A DNA stretch of 64,000 nt from the NCBI RefSeq assembly GCF_039535785.1, contig NZ_BAAAXV010000008.1:992001-1056000 (forward strand), read 5' to 3'. Position 1 is the stretch's first letter; each line of letters starts with the position of its first letter. This document shows, in pieces, positions 8,790 through 16,339 of this stretch. Origin of the DNA: Nonomuraea helvata. GTDB lineage: Bacteria > Actinomycetota > Actinomycetes > Streptosporangiales > Streptosporangiaceae. The notes under the pieces are model-generated. The model had not been told where the DNA came from. It saw only the letters and a program-made list of their open reading frames with translations, and did not search any database. The position numbers were made by a program, and so were the translations under genes.

Positions 8790-10679
8790 TCAGGGGGTTC
8801 TGACCCAGACCCGCATGGCTTGGGGTCCGCGGTTGCCCCACAGGAAGTAGGGGACGAAGGTCGCCGCGACCCTCGTCTCCGGGAGCGCATCGTCAAGGGG
8901 GAGCTCGGGGTAGAGCTCGGCGGAGCGCGGGGGAGCCGCGCCCGCGTCCACGCGCAGCACGACGGTCTCGTCCCGCCGCTCGGTGTTCGCGCCAACAGCG
9001 TCGTGGGCCCGGACCACCAGGTCGTCGACCGGAGCCTCGGGGCTGTCGTGCTGCTCGACGCAGTACACCAGCGGCCCGCGGGCCAGGCCGGCCGCGCCTC
9101 TGGTGGCGTCGAGGTAGGGGTGGGAGCCGTGCGCCCTGACCGGCATGGGCAGGGTGAGGCGTACCTCGTCGCCCGCCGACCAGTCGCGGTGGAGGGTGGC
9201 CCAGCCGCCGGACTCCCGCACGTCGCAGGGCTCGCCGTTGACGGTGATCGTCACGTCCCTGGCCCAGCCGGGGATCCGCAGCACCAGCCCGTACGGGCGG
9301 TCGGGGGCCCGCTCGACGGCGATGCGCACGTCGCCGTCCCACGGGTAGGCGCTCTCCATCGCCAGGTCCAGCTCATCGGTCCGGATCGTGGCCTCGGTGT
9401 AGGCGGCGACCAGCACGGCGTCGTCCCGCTCGGCCGCCACGTAGTCGGCGAGCTGGGCCATCCAGCGCACGATGTTCGGCGGGCAGCACGGGCAGCCGAA
9501 CCAGGCGCGCCGCAGCGGCTCGCCGTCCGGCTCCGCGCCGCTGCGCTGCTCGTGGTCGGGGCGGCGCTGGAGCGGGTTGTCGTAGAAGAACGCCCTGCCG
9601 TCCGCCGACAGGCCCACGGCGTAGGCGTTGTAGAGCACGCGCTCGAACACGTCGAGGTATTTCGCGCCGCCGGTGGCCAGGAACATCCGCCAGGCCCACT
9701 GCATGACGGCGATGGCCGCGCAGGTCTCGCTGTAGGCGCGCTCGGAGGGCAGCTCGTACCTGTCGCCGATCGCCTCGTCGGAGTGCCGGCTGCCCAGGCC
9801 GCCCGTGATGTACAGCTTGGTCGCCACCATGTCGTCCCAGAGCCGCTCCAGCGCCTCCAGCAGCGACCGGTCACCGGTCTCCAGGAGGACGTCGGTCGCG
9901 CCCGCCGCCAGGTACGCCATGCGCACGGCGTGGCCGGTCACCGACGGCAGCTCGCGGAAGGGCACGTGGTCCTGGAAGTATTCGCCGGAGAACGTGCGGT
10001 GCTCGAGCTGCCCCGTGCCCCTGCGGTCGACGAACGCCGCCGCCATGGCCAGGTAGCCGCGCTCGCCGGTCTCCCTGAACAGCTCGACCAGGGCCATCTC
10101 CACCTCGGGATGCCCGCAGACGCCTCTTTCGCGGAACCTGTCCAGCACCAGGTCGGCGAAGCGCACCGCCACGCGCAGCAGCCGGTCGTCGCCCATCCGC
10201 CGGTTGGCGGCGACGGCGGCCTGGATGAGGTGGCCCAGGTTGTACAGCTCGTGCCCCCAGGTCAGGTCCTCCCACGGCTTCTTGGCCGAGGCCGGATCCT
10301 GGAAGAAGGAGTTGAGGTAGCCGTCCTCGGCCTGGACCCGTTCGAGGAGGCCGACGACCTCGTCGAAGAACTCCCTGGTGGCGGGGTCGCCGTCGCCCAG
10401 CTCGTACGCCAGGCCCTCCAGGGTCTTGTACAGGTCGGTGTCCAGGAAGGGGTACCGGCCCCGGTAGGGAGCGGGGTCATCCTCCAGCAGGCGGCTCAGG
10501 TTGGCCACGTTGCCCGCGGCGCGGAGCTGCTCGATGGTGTGCGGGATCGTGGCCGTGCTGTTTCGACGCTGCCAGTGGTGGAGCAGACCGCCGGTGATGC
10601 GCACCCCGGACACCGGCCGCACGGCCCCGGACACAGCGCGTACGGCGCCGGTCAGGGGCTTGACCTGCTTAGACGTCAT
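8790..10679 (-). CDS. GH127 beta-L-arabinofuranosidase
   Basis: A 629-residue cytoplasmic glycosidase of family GH127 (DUF1680). By spacing, all residues known from Bifidobacterium HypBA1 can be placed: acid/base Glu302 (SDEAIG), metal ligands Glu318 and Cys320 (YSETCAA), and the Cys398-Cys399 pair (GCPCCPPN), one of which is the nucleophile. HypBA1 releases L-arabinose from hydroxyproline-linked beta-arabino-oligosaccharides of plant extensins. Here the gene leads an operon with a peptide importer and two proline-specific peptidases, which fits the same class of substrate. The start at 10679 is supported by GGGATGG five bases upstream. No signal peptide is seen, so it should act after uptake. 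Confidence 0.9.
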   Translation of the reverse strand: MTSKQVKPLTGAVRAVSGAVRPVSGVRITGGLLHHWQRRNSTATIPHTIEQLRAAGNVANLSRLLEDDPAPYRGRYPFLDTDLYKTLEGLAYELGDGDPATREFFDEVVGLLERVQAEDGYLNSFFQDPASAKKPWEDLTWGHELYNLGHLIQAAVAANRRMGDDRLLRVAVRFADLVLDRFRERGVCGHPEVEMALVELFRETGERGYLAMAAAFVDRRGTGQLEHRTFSGEYFQDHVPFRELPSVTGHAVRMAYLAAGATDVLLETGDRSLLEALERLWDDMVATKLYITGGLGSRHSDEAIGDRYELPSERAYSETCAAIAVMQWAWRMFLATGGAKYLDVFERVLYNAYAVGLSADGRAFFYDNPLQRRPDHEQRSGAEPDGEPLRRAWFGCPCCPPNIVRWMAQLADYVAAERDDAVLVAAYTEATIRTDELDLAMESAYPWDGDVRIAVERAPDRPYGLVLRIPGWARDVTITVNGEPCDVRESGGWATLHRDWSAGDEVRLTLPMPVRAHGSHPYLDATRGAAGLARGPLVYCVEQHDSPEAPVDDLVVRAHDAVGANTERRDETVVLRVDAGAAPPRSAELYPELPLDDALPETRVAATFVPYFLWGNRGPQAMRVWVRTP

Positions 10680-10712
10680 GAACCATCCCAGTAATGTGTG
10701 GCATTGCACTGC

Positions 10713-10741
10713 ACCTTAGGGCCGGGGAGCCCTGTTGCCAA
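10713..10741 (-). promoter_or_regulatory. Promoter of the GH127/peptide-import operon
   Basis: On the minus strand, TTGGCA (10741-10736) is followed after exactly 17 bp by TAAGGT (10718-10713), a good vegetative-type promoter. Transcription would begin near 10706, leaving a leader of about 27 nt before the ATG at 10679. Confidence 0.55.
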
Positions 10742-10743
10742 GG

Positions 10744-10773
10744 GTTACGGATGGGGCTTCGCGCGAACGTAAC
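10744..10773. promoter_or_regulatory. Inverted repeat upstream of the GH127 operon promoter
   Basis: GTTACG (10744-10749) and CGTAAC (10768-10773) form perfect 6-bp arms separated by 18 bp, directly upstream of the -35 box. This is a possible activator or repressor site. No regulator gene is adjacent. Confidence 0.3.
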
Positions 10774-10956
10774 AGGACCGAAACCATCTAAGGGTGCTGG
10801 CCAAGGCGGGTGGCGCTCCTGCGTATCAGATGAAAAGCCGCGTTTTCGAGCCCATTGAGATGGATGCGTTCTACGGTGTGCGACATCCCCGCTGTTCGCC
10901 TTCACCGGAGCCGATCATGCCGCTCGGCTTACGACCCGCCGCCGCCATTGTGCTGA
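10774..10956. other. Non-coding gap
   Basis: Between the GH127 promoter region and the beta-helix remnant no intact gene is seen. A short ATG frame at 10918 reads into the region but has no recognisable content; it could be the displaced 5' end of the following pseudogene. Confidence 0.4.
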
Positions 10957-11235
10957 CCATCCGCCGCTCCAAGGTCACGTGCGCCCGTTGGCACCTCGGC
11001 GATCATCAGTCATCCCACGAACAATTCCAACGTCCTCGTCGAGAACAACCTGCTGGCCGGGGGCGCGTACACGCTGTATTGCCCGCGCGACCACAGTCGC
11101 GACCACCGTGTCATCGGAAATCGGTTCGGGCGCAATTTCTCCCTCAAGAGCAGCGCGTATGGGGCGTGGACCGACTGCCGTAAGGCCGCGGTCGTGCGGG
11201 ACAGCTTCTGGGACAACACCCTGAAGCCGCTGTGA
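10957..11235 (+). pseudogene. C-terminal remnant of a right-handed beta-helix (pectate-lyase-like) protein
   Basis: In one frame the DNA reads GTSAIISHPT, then NNSNVLVENNLLAGGAYTLY, then VIGNRFGRN and ends DSFWDNTLKPL before TGA at 11233. Repeated N-x-[VI]-x-x-N-x-[LIF] turns are typical of parallel beta-helix proteins. The frame has no start and is closed upstream by a TGA at 10954, so only the last two or three coils survive. It is not part of the aldo/keto reductase gene downstream. The identity is to the fold only. Confidence 0.6.
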
Positions 11236-11270
11236 CGCGGTGGATGCGATCGATCGCCGAAAGTGGCGAC

Positions 11271-11298
11271 GACTGACAGAAATTGAAATCTGTCAGTC
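11271..11298. promoter_or_regulatory. Operator: perfect 10-bp inverted repeat
   Basis: GACTGACAGA (11271-11280) and TCTGTCAGTC (11289-11298) are exact reverse complements around an 8-bp AT-rich spacer. The site lies 21 bp before the ATG of the aldo/keto reductase. It is a strong candidate binding site for a dimeric repressor that is not encoded next to it. Confidence 0.55.
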
Positions 11299-11318
11299 CA
11301 ATGTGGCATGCTGGCCCC

Positions 11319-12308
11319 ATGAGAACTTTGGGAACCGGCGGTCCGGTCGTCTCCGACCTCGGGCTGGGTTGCATGGGAATGTCGGACCTGTACGGCCCGG
11401 CCGACGCGTCCGAGTCCATCGCCACCATCCACGCCGCTCTCGACGCCGGCATCACGCTGCTCGACACCGGCGACTTCTACGGGATGGGCCACAACGAGCT
11501 GCTCATCCGCGAGGCGCTCAAGAGCCGCTCGCGCGACGACGTGACGATCAGCGTGAAGTTCGGCGCGCAGCGCGACTACGACGGCAACTGGCTCGGCTAT
11601 GACGGCCGGCCTTCGGCCGTCAAGACCTCGCTCGCCTACACGCTGCGCCGCCTCGACACCGACCACGTGGACGTCTATCGGATCGCCCGGGTGGACCCGG
11701 ACGTGCCCATCGAGGAGACCGTCGGGGCCATCGCCGAGGAGGTCCGGAAGGGGCACGTCCGCCACATCGGGCTGTCCGAGGCCGGGGCCGAGACCATCCG
11801 GCGGGCCAACGCCGTCTATCCGATCGCCGACGTGCAGCTCGAATACTCCCTGCTGTCCAGGGGGATCGAGCGGGACATCCTGCCCGCCTGCCGCGAGCTC
11901 GGCATCGCGGTCACCGCGTACGGGGTGCTGTCCAGGGGCCTGCTCAGCGGGCACTGGTCCAAGGAGCGCGAGCTGGGCAAGGGAGATTTCCGCGCCGTCA
12001 GCCCGCGCTTCTCCGGCGACAACCTCGCGCACAACCTGACACTGGTGGACGGGCTCCGCGCGCTGGCCGAGGCCAAGGAGGTCACGGTCGCGCAGCTGGC
12101 CATCGCCTGGGTGCTGGCCCAGGGCGACGACATCGTCCCGCTCATCGGGGCACGGCGGCGCGAGCGGCTGGCCGAGGCGCTCGGAGCTCTGAACATCGCG
12201 TTGACGGCGGAGGAGCTGGCGGCGATCGAGACCGCCGTACCCGCCGGGGCGGCCGCGGGCGAGCGCTACGGCGAGGCGCAGCTGGCCATGCTCGACAGTG
12301 AACGCTGA
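11319..12308 (+). CDS. Aldo/keto reductase
   Basis: A 329-residue NADPH-dependent oxidoreductase of the AKR fold. It has GLGCMGMSDLYG near the N-terminus, the Asp/Tyr active-site segment LLDTGDFYGMG (about residues 47-57), the catalytic Lys in ISVKFG, and the cofactor segment near IVPLIGARR. The usual catalytic His of the QHRVDP motif is replaced: the sequence reads RIARVDP, as in a recognised subgroup of bacterial AKRs. The start at 11319 is chosen because the upstream extension would run through the palindromic operator. The substrate is unknown; it is probably a stress- or xenobiotic-induced gene. Confidence 0.85.
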   Translation: MRTLGTGGPVVSDLGLGCMGMSDLYGPADASESIATIHAALDAGITLLDTGDFYGMGHNELLIREALKSRSRDDVTISVKFGAQRDYDGNWLGYDGRPSAVKTSLAYTLRRLDTDHVDVYRIARVDPDVPIEETVGAIAEEVRKGHVRHIGLSEAGAETIRRANAVYPIADVQLEYSLLSRGIERDILPACRELGIAVTAYGVLSRGLLSGHWSKERELGKGDFRAVSPRFSGDNLAHNLTLVDGLRALAEAKEVTVAQLAIAWVLAQGDDIVPLIGARRRERLAEALGALNIALTAEELAAIETAVPAGAAAGERYGEAQLAMLDSER

Positions 12309-12373
12309 CCATCCGGTGCGGAAGGTCTCAATGGCGGTCCTTGTGGTGATGTGGCGGCGCTAGGGTTGCGCGC

Positions 12374-13021
12374 GTGCATATCGACGTGTGGTTGGAGGCG
12401 GTCCCGGCCGGATGGATCTACGCCATGGTCGCGCTCGTGATCGGGCTCGAGAGCCTCGGCATCCCGCTGCCCGGTGAGATCGTGCTGGTCAGCGCCGCGA
12501 TCCTGGCCTCCAAGGGCGTGGTGCACCCGGTCTGGGTGGGCGTGTGCGCGAGCGCCGGGGCGATCGTGGGCGACTCGGCCGGGTACGCGATCGGGCGCAA
12601 GGGGGGCGCGCCGCTGTTCGCGCGGCTCGGGCGGCGCTTCCCCAAGCACTTCGGCCCGCGGCACGTGGCCAAGGCCGAGCAGTACTTCCAGCGGTTCGGC
12701 GTGTGGGCGGTCTTCGTCGGCCGGTTCATCGCACTGCTGCGCATCCTGGCCGGACCGCTGGCGGGGGCGCTGCACATGCCGTACTGGAAGTTCGCCGTCG
12801 CCAACGTGCTCGGCGGGATCGTGTGGGCGGGCGGCACCACCACGGTGATCTTCTATCTCGGGCTCGTCGCCGAGAAGTGGTTGAAGGGCTTCTCCTGGGT
12901 GGGGCTCGCGGTGGCCGTGGTGTTCGGGATCTGCACCACGCTCTACCTCAAGCGGCGGGCCGCGTCAGCGCTCGATGAGGGTGACCTCGAGGGAGTAGTG
13001 CGAGGCCCGGTAGACGTGTGA
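12374..13021 (+). CDS. DedA-family membrane protein
   Basis: A 215-residue integral membrane protein of the DedA/VTT family, implicated in lipid flipping and envelope homeostasis. It has the amphipathic re-entrant segment ESLGIPLPGE near residue 30, GDSAGYAIGRKGG, and the family signature FVGRFIALLRILAGPLAGALHM split across residues 115-136, followed by two C-terminal transmembrane helices. The start is GTG. Its last 57 bp overlap the 3' end of the convergent GntR gene, so the two transcripts are antisense there. The charged C-terminal tail after KRRAASA may be dispensable. Confidence 0.85.
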   Translation: MHIDVWLEAVPAGWIYAMVALVIGLESLGIPLPGEIVLVSAAILASKGVVHPVWVGVCASAGAIVGDSAGYAIGRKGGAPLFARLGRRFPKHFGPRHVAKAEQYFQRFGVWAVFVGRFIALLRILAGPLAGALHMPYWKFAVANVLGGIVWAGGTTTVIFYLGLVAEKWLKGFSWVGLAVAVVFGICTTLYLKRRAASALDEGDLEGVVRGPVDV

Positions 13022-13705
13022 GCCGTGCTCGACGGCCCTGCCCTGGTCGTCGTACGTGGTGCGGACCATGGTGAGCAGCGGCGCGCCGCGGCGCTCCTCC
13101 AGGAGCCTGGCCTCGGCCTGGGTCGCGGCCCGCGCGCCGATGCGCTGGTTGGCCACCCGCATCCGCACGCCCGCGGCGCGCAGCAGCTCGTACAGGCCGC
13201 GGCCCTCCAGATCGGCGGCGCTCAGCTGGGCCAGGCCGAGCGGCAGCCAGTTGTGCAGGACCGCCAGCGGCTCCCCGGCCGCGAACCGCAGCCGCTCGAG
13301 GTAGAGGACCTCGGTGCCCGGCTCCACACCCAGAATGGGGGCGATCTCCTCCTCGACCGGGCGCGGCTCCAGCGCCAGCACCTGCGTGGCCGGCTCCTGG
13401 CCCGCCCTGCGCAGGTCGTCGTAGAGGCTCGTCAGCTCGACCGAGCGCTTGACCTGCCCGTGCACGACCTGCGTGCCCACGCCGCGCTTGCGCACCAGCA
13501 GGCCCTTGTCCACGAGATACTGGATGGCCTGGCGGATCGTCGGCCGCGACAGGCCCAGCTTGTCGGCCAGCAGGATCTCGTTGTCCAGCCGGGAGCCGGG
13601 CGCCAGGTCCCCTCGCCGGATCGCCTCGGCGATCTGCTCGGCCACCTGGAAATAAAGCGGCACGGGGCTGGATCGATCCAGGTCGATGGCCAGGTTCGCG
13701 GTCAT
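12965..13705 (-). CDS. GntR-family regulator with UTRA domain (HutC subfamily)
   Basis: A 246-residue regulator. The N-terminal winged helix (about residues 15-80) contains ADKLGLSRPTIRQAIQYLVD, and the C-terminal UTRA ligand domain (about 95-240) includes EVLYLERLRFAAGEPL and the final segment HVYRASHYSLEV. UTRA domains bind small effectors such as sugar phosphates, histidine-pathway intermediates or amino sugars. The gene is monocistronic and converges with dedA. A TGTCCAGACA site lies 27 bp upstream, suggesting autoregulation. Its target genes are not evident. Confidence 0.9.
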   Translation of the reverse strand: MTANLAIDLDRSSPVPLYFQVAEQIAEAIRRGDLAPGSRLDNEILLADKLGLSRPTIRQAIQYLVDKGLLVRKRGVGTQVVHGQVKRSVELTSLYDDLRRAGQEPATQVLALEPRPVEEEIAPILGVEPGTEVLYLERLRFAAGEPLAVLHNWLPLGLAQLSAADLEGRGLYELLRAAGVRMRVANQRIGARAATQAEARLLEERRGAPLLTMVRTTYDDQGRAVEHGSHVYRASHYSLEVTLIER

Positions 13706-13731
13706 GCTGATCAGCTTAGCCCAGGTCAGAA

Positions 13732-13741
13732 TGTCCAGACA
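13732..13741. promoter_or_regulatory. Candidate HutC/GntR operator
   Basis: TGTCCAGACA is an 8-of-10 palindrome resembling the GT-N-TA-N-AC core of HutC-type GntR operators. It sits upstream of the GntR gene start at 13705. Confidence 0.4.
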
Positions 13742-13773
13742 AATGATCCGAGCAGCGGATAAGCAAGGACGCC

Positions 13774-13812
13774 CGCGGCCCCCACTCCTGCGTCTCCGGG
13801 GTGGGGGCCGCG
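13774..13812 (-). terminator. Terminator of the FAD oxidase gene
   Basis: Perfect 12-bp arms CGCGGCCCCCAC and GTGGGGGCCGCG flank a 15-nt loop, starting 5 bp beyond the stop of the oxidase gene on the minus strand. There is no T-run, as is common in actinomycetes. It also insulates the GntR promoter. Confidence 0.65.
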
Positions 13813-13816
13813 CGCC

Positions 13817-15166
13817 CTACCGAGGCCGGACGTTGTGGTTGCCGGCGAACAGGTTGCCGGGGTCGTACTGACGCTTGACCGCCGCGAGCCGCTCATAGGT
13901 CTGCGCCGGATAGATCGCGGCGACGTCCTCCTCGGTGGCGGAGGCGAGGAAGTTGGCGTACGCGCCGTTGACGTGCGGTGCGAGCCTCTCCCAGATCGCT
14001 GCCAGAGCAGGGGCGGCGGCCTCGACGACCGGCTGCGGACCCAGGGTGGTCGTCACGACCATCAGCTCCGCCCGGCGATGCGCGTAGGCGGTGGCGTCGT
14101 CGGGGACGCGGGACACCGCACCGCCGACGCTGCGGACGGCGATGAACGGCGACCCCTGCGACGCCCCGACCTCGGCCAGGATCCGCAGGACCGCCGGCAC
14201 CGATTCCTGGTCGACGAAGGCGCTCCGGGTGACCAGCCGGATGCCGGGCGGCGGGACCATCCCGTCCACGAGCGTGTCCGCATAGGGCTTCAGCGCGACG
14301 TCGTCGCCGATCACCGTGCCGAGCCGGCGGATCGGGTCGATGGCCGCGGCCGCGAGCTCCGGGTCGTCGCCGTCGAAGGCGACCTGGATCTCGATTGGCG
14401 CCTCGGGTCCGCCGGCCATGGGATTGGCGAAACTCACGATGGAGGTGAGCTCTTCCGGGGCGGTGCGCAGGTGGTCCGCCCACCCCTGGAGCACGGTGGC
14501 CGCCTCCGAGGCCGGGAAGACGATCTTGCCGTAGAAGACGTCCGTCGTCGGATGGGCCGCGAACTCGAAGGCGGTCACGATCCCGACATTGCCGCCGCCG
14601 CCGCGGATCGCCCAGAACAGCTCCGGGTTCTCCTCCGCGCTCGCCCGCACGACCTCTCCGCCGGCGGTGACCACCTCCGCGGCCACCACGTTGTCCAGGG
14701 CCAGGCCGTACTTCCTGACCTTCCAGCCGATGCCGCCGCTCAACGTCAGCCCACCGACACCGACGCTCTTGGTGTCGCCCGAGGAGATCGCCAGGCCGTG
14801 CGGGGCCAGGGCGGCCGCGACCTGACCCCAGGTGGCGCCGCCGCCGATGCGCACCAGGTGGTGTTCCTTGTCGATGATCTCCACGTTCGCGAGCAGGCTG
14901 AGGTCGATCACGACGCCGCCGTCGTTGGTGCCGAAGCCCGCGAAGGCGTGGCCGCCGCCCCGCACGGACAGCGCAAGCCCTGTGCCGGCGGCGAATCTGA
15001 CACTTGCTCGCACGTCCCCGACGCTCTTGGGCCGCAGGACACAGGCCGGGCTGCCCGTGGCCAGTACGGAGCGGCTGGCCGACTCGTACTCCGCCGCGCC
15101 GGGTTCGATGATGTCGCCGCCGAAGTCGCGGCGAAGGGTCTCAAGGATTTCACGCGTTGAACTCAT
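13817..15166 (-). CDS. FAD-linked oxidase (PCMH/BBE type)
   Basis: A 449-residue flavoprotein of the berberine-bridge-enzyme/6-hydroxynicotine-oxidase group. The FAD-binding domain has SVRGGGHAFAGFG (about residues 67-79) with the His that usually carries the covalent 8-alpha bond. The Cys used by bicovalent members is absent (SGDTKSVGVGG instead), so at most a single covalent link is expected. The C-terminal BBE motif YDPGNLFAGNHN is present. ATG 15166 is taken as the start; GTG 15172 is also possible. It is divergent from an ECF41 sigma gene and probably its target. The substrate is unknown. Confidence 0.85.
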   Translation of the reverse strand: MSSTREILETLRRDFGGDIIEPGAAEYESASRSVLATGSPACVLRPKSVGDVRASVRFAAGTGLALSVRGGGHAFAGFGTNDGGVVIDLSLLANVEIIDKEHHLVRIGGGATWGQVAAALAPHGLAISSGDTKSVGVGGLTLSGGIGWKVRKYGLALDNVVAAEVVTAGGEVVRASAEENPELFWAIRGGGGNVGIVTAFEFAAHPTTDVFYGKIVFPASEAATVLQGWADHLRTAPEELTSIVSFANPMAGGPEAPIEIQVAFDGDDPELAAAAIDPIRRLGTVIGDDVALKPYADTLVDGMVPPPGIRLVTRSAFVDQESVPAVLRILAEVGASQGSPFIAVRSVGGAVSRVPDDATAYAHRRAELMVVTTTLGPQPVVEAAAPALAAIWERLAPHVNGAYANFLASATEEDVAAIYPAQTYERLAAVKRQYDPGNLFAGNHNVRPR

Positions 15167-15174
15167 GACCACAA

Positions 15175-15201
15175 GATGCCGACGGCCCGGTTCCTGTGAC
15201 A
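15175..15201 (-). promoter_or_regulatory. ECF41-type promoter (near-match) for the FAD oxidase
   Basis: On the minus strand TGTCACA (15201-15195) is followed after 16 bp by CATC (15178-15175), one base from the ECF41 consensus TGTCACA-N16-CGTC. It lies 8 bp before the oxidase ATG, implying an almost leaderless mRNA. Confidence 0.5.
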
Positions 15202-15250
15202 GAACGGTTCTGTGACGTGAGCCACATGCACGATTTGGCTATCGTCTCGG

Positions 15251-15277
15251 TGTCACAGAACGGCGGGGTCCGGCGTC
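15251..15277 (+). promoter_or_regulatory. ECF41 promoter of the sigma factor gene
   Basis: TGTCACA (15251-15257), a 16-bp spacer and CGTC (15274-15277) match the published ECF41 promoter consensus exactly. It lies 38 bp before the proposed ATG at 15316 and supports autoregulation. Confidence 0.7.
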
Positions 15278-15315
15278 TGGTGGATGACACAGTCGAGAGT
15301 GAAGTGGAGCCGCTC

Positions 15316-16245
15316 ATGGCCGGTACGTCGCAGACCACGCCTGGAGATCACGGCGAGGGCAGGGAAGGGGAGGACCGCGTCGACTCCGCCACCGAGGCGT
15401 TCGTCGCCCACCGCAACCTGCTGTTCACCGTGGCCTACGAGATGCTGGGCTCGGCCGCCGACGCCGAGGACGTCCTGCAGGAGACCTGGCTGCGGTGGAC
15501 GGGCGTCGACCTCGACGCGGTGCGGGATCAGCGTGCGTACCTGGTCCGGATCGTCACCCGGCAGGCGCTGAGCCGGCTGCGTACGCTGGGCCGGCGCAAG
15601 GAGTCCTACGTCGGCCCCTGGCTGCCCGAGCCGCTGCTGACCGCGCCCGATGTGGCCGAGGACGTCGAGTTGGCCGACAGCGTCTCGATGGCGATGCTGC
15701 TGGTCATGGAGACGCTTCAGCCGACCGAGCGGGCGGTGTTCGTGCTGCGCGAGGTGTTCGACCTGGACTACGACGAGATCGCCGAATCCGTCGACAAGAC
15801 CCCGGCCGCGGTACGCCAGATCGCCCACCGGGCGCGGGCACACGTCGCCGCGCGCCGGCCGCGCGGGGTCGTCTCCCCGGCCGAGACCCGGGACGCGCTC
15901 ACGGCGTTCCAGCGGGCGATCGAAACGGGCGACCTGCAGCGCCTGCTCGACGTCCTCGCGCCGGAAGTCGTGCTGCTGGCCGACGGCGGCGGGATCAAGC
16001 GGGCCGCGCTGGAGCCCGTCGTGGGAGCCGACCAGGTGGTCCAGGTGATGGGCAGGATCGCCAAGGTGGCGTCGCTGCTGCCGGCACAGGTCAACGGCTA
16101 CCCGGCGCTGATCGTCCGGATCGACGGCGAGATCGACGGCGTGCTGGCGATGCGCATCGAGGACGGCCTCATCACCGGGCTCTACGCCGTACGCAATCCC
16201 GAGAAGCTGTCGCACCTGGAGCAGGAGACCGCACTGCACCGCTGA
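15316..16245 (+). CDS. sigJ: ECF41-family RNA polymerase sigma factor
   Basis: A 309-residue extracytoplasmic-function sigma factor. It has region 2 (TVAYEMLGSAADAEDVLQETWLRW split over residues 38-61), region 4 (REVFDLDYDEIAESV) and a fused C-terminal SnoaL-like domain that controls activity in this family. The three ECF41 hallmarks are present: WLPEPL, DGGGIK and NPEKL. An open frame extends back to 15196, but the exact ECF41 promoter at 15251-15277 places the transcript start downstream, so ATG 15316 is chosen (GTGGAG upstream). It is divergent from the FAD oxidase, matching the habit of ECF41 genes to neighbour oxidoreductases. Confidence 0.92.
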   Translation: MAGTSQTTPGDHGEGREGEDRVDSATEAFVAHRNLLFTVAYEMLGSAADAEDVLQETWLRWTGVDLDAVRDQRAYLVRIVTRQALSRLRTLGRRKESYVGPWLPEPLLTAPDVAEDVELADSVSMAMLLVMETLQPTERAVFVLREVFDLDYDEIAESVDKTPAAVRQIAHRARAHVAARRPRGVVSPAETRDALTAFQRAIETGDLQRLLDVLAPEVVLLADGGGIKRAALEPVVGADQVVQVMGRIAKVASLLPAQVNGYPALIVRIDGEIDGVLAMRIEDGLITGLYAVRNPEKLSHLEQETALHR

Positions 16246-16339
16246 GCCCGGGACGGGTGGCGGCCGGTGCGTGGGTGCGGAGTGGGCATAGTGGGTCGTG
16301 ATGACTTCACGACCTGCTGAACCCCGTGCTGGAGAAGAC

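Noticed and set aside
15196..15315. N-terminal extension of the ECF41 sigma factor
   Set aside because: An exact ECF41 promoter lies inside it and the extra 40 residues match nothing in the family.
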